DNA of 64,000 bases from Loktanella sp. 5RATIMAR09 (GTDB taxonomy: Bacteria > Pseudomonadota > Alphaproteobacteria > Rhodobacterales > Rhodobacteraceae): contig NZ_LJAL01000001.1 of NCBI RefSeq assembly GCF_001419985.1, positions 1 to 64,000 on the forward strand, read 5' to 3'. This document shows positions 63,526-64,000 of the stretch, in pieces. The position numbers and the translations under genes were made by a program. Within the stretch, counting starts at the first letter, position 1. Every line of letters begins with the position of its first letter. The notes under the pieces were generated by a model. That model was given only the letters and a program-made list of their open reading frames with translations. It did not search any database and was not told the DNA's origin.

Positions 63526-63573
63526 GCGTATCGGATACGCGCGCACTTCAACGATTGCGTCGCCAAGACGCAA
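63526..63573 (+). promoter_or_regulatory. Two dyads in the OppA-like leader
   Basis: A perfect 15-nt palindrome GCGTATC-G-GATACGC (63526-63540) and a second dyad TTGCGTC-gccaa-GACGCAA (63555-63573) lie just before the GGGAGA ribosome-binding site. They could be an operator or an RNA leader structure. The remainder of the gap from 63283 shows no gene. Confidence 0.45.
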
Positions 63574-63590
63574 CCTCAGGGAGAAACACC

Positions 63591-64000
63591 ATGACATTGA
63601 AAAAGAGACTATTGGCAACAACTGCGGCGGTACTGGTTGCCACCGCTGGCGCAGTCTTCGCAGATGCGCATGCCACACACCCCGTGACCGGCGAGGCGCT
63701 GGCTTCGGATCAAACTTTTACCTACCGCGTGGGTGACGAGAGCCCGTCGATTGACCCCGGTCTGGTCGAGGACGTGGATGGTGCCGCTGTGGTGCGCGAC
63801 CTTTTCGAAGGTCTCTACAATCAGGATGCCGCAGGCAATCTCGTCCCCGGCGTGGCGCTCAGCCACGCGGTAAGCGACGACGGTCTGATTTACACATTCA
63901 CGCTGCGTGACAATGCAATGTGGTCCAACGGTGACACGGTGACAGCCGGTGATTTCGTCTACGCCTGGCAGCGCGCTGCGTCGCCCGCGCTGGCATCGCC
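63591..64000 (+). CDS. Peptide ABC transporter binding protein, 5' part
   Basis: Starts of a substrate-binding protein of the oligopeptide family (SBP_bac_5), cut by the window edge. Signal peptide (MTLKKRLLATTAAVLVATAG, cleavage near VFA), then FTYRVGDESPSIDPGLVED, VRDLFEGLYNQDAAGNLVPG, LIYTFTLRDNAMWSNGDTVT and AGDFVYAWQRAASP, all typical of OppA/DppA. GGGAGA precedes the ATG. The downstream permease and ATPase genes would lie beyond the window. Confidence 0.92.
   Translation, partial: MTLKKRLLATTAAVLVATAGAVFADAHATHPVTGEALASDQTFTYRVGDESPSIDPGLVEDVDGAAVVRDLFEGLYNQDAAGNLVPGVALSHAVSDDGLIYTFTLRDNAMWSNGDTVTAGDFVYAWQRAASPALAS

Overview
The window looks like chromosomal DNA of an alphaproteobacterium of the Roseobacter group (Rhodobacteraceae). 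The evidence is the visibly GC-rich coding DNA, the rpsL-rpsG-fusA order, a long proline/alanine-linker FtsK beside an aminotransferase, a VPLPA-type exosortase with its VPLPA-CTERM substrate, and full TTAA-N7-TTAA (CtrA-type) boxes. Genus cannot be fixed from sequence alone. No tRNA, rRNA, insertion sequence, phage gene or CRISPR array was seen.

Left flank (1-13.2 kb): the minus-strand str operon with a strong promoter and a leader of about 210 nt, a TbpB-like lipoprotein, a DMT transporter with a small Rossmann protein, a universal stress protein, FtsK, an aminotransferase, an amidase and a UbiH-type flavoprotein. Right flank (55.6-64 kb): housekeeping genes (Trm112-like, LON-domain protein, thioredoxin-TPR protein, SGNH hydrolase, NUDIX, phosphodiester glycosidase, rbfA, dapB, rpiB, DUF305, hemerythrin) and the start of an oligopeptide-binding protein.

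Centre (13.2-55.4 kb): one large surface-polysaccharide locus. It carries a WecG/TagA-type transferase, GT2 and GT4 glycosyltransferases, a Wzx-like flippase, a PIG-L deacetylase, a 2OG-Fe(II) oxygenase, a complete dTDP-L-rhamnose operon (rfbCBDA), a Wzy-like polymerase, exosortase XrtD fused to EpsI, one VPLPA-CTERM protein, a BY-kinase, a Wzz-like co-polymerase, an XrtA-type ATPase, an initiating sugar transferase, a PrsT-like TPR lipoprotein, a Wza-like export protein and an outer-membrane barrel.

Inside that locus sits a compact minus-strand operon of about 13.5 kb: an iterative-size type I PKS (KS-AT-KR-DH-ACP-TE), a GT2 glycosyltransferase, an NRPS-like protein (formyltransferase, vestigial condensation region, adenylation domain with an embedded luciferase-like monooxygenase, carrier protein), a dedicated Sfp-type phosphopantetheinyl transferase and an SGNH-like exported protein. 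The adenylation pocket reads D-I-L-Q-M-G-M-I-W, very close to the known glycine code, so a formyl-glycine starter extended once by the PKS is the simplest prediction. A second copy of the SGNH-like protein lies just upstream. The working hypothesis is that this hybrid assembly line makes a small N-formylglycine-derived acyl group or glycosylated metabolite tied to the exopolysaccharide. Perfect CtrA boxes before the VPLPA-CTERM gene and before the sugar-transferase operon suggest cell-cycle or CtrA control of the surface system.
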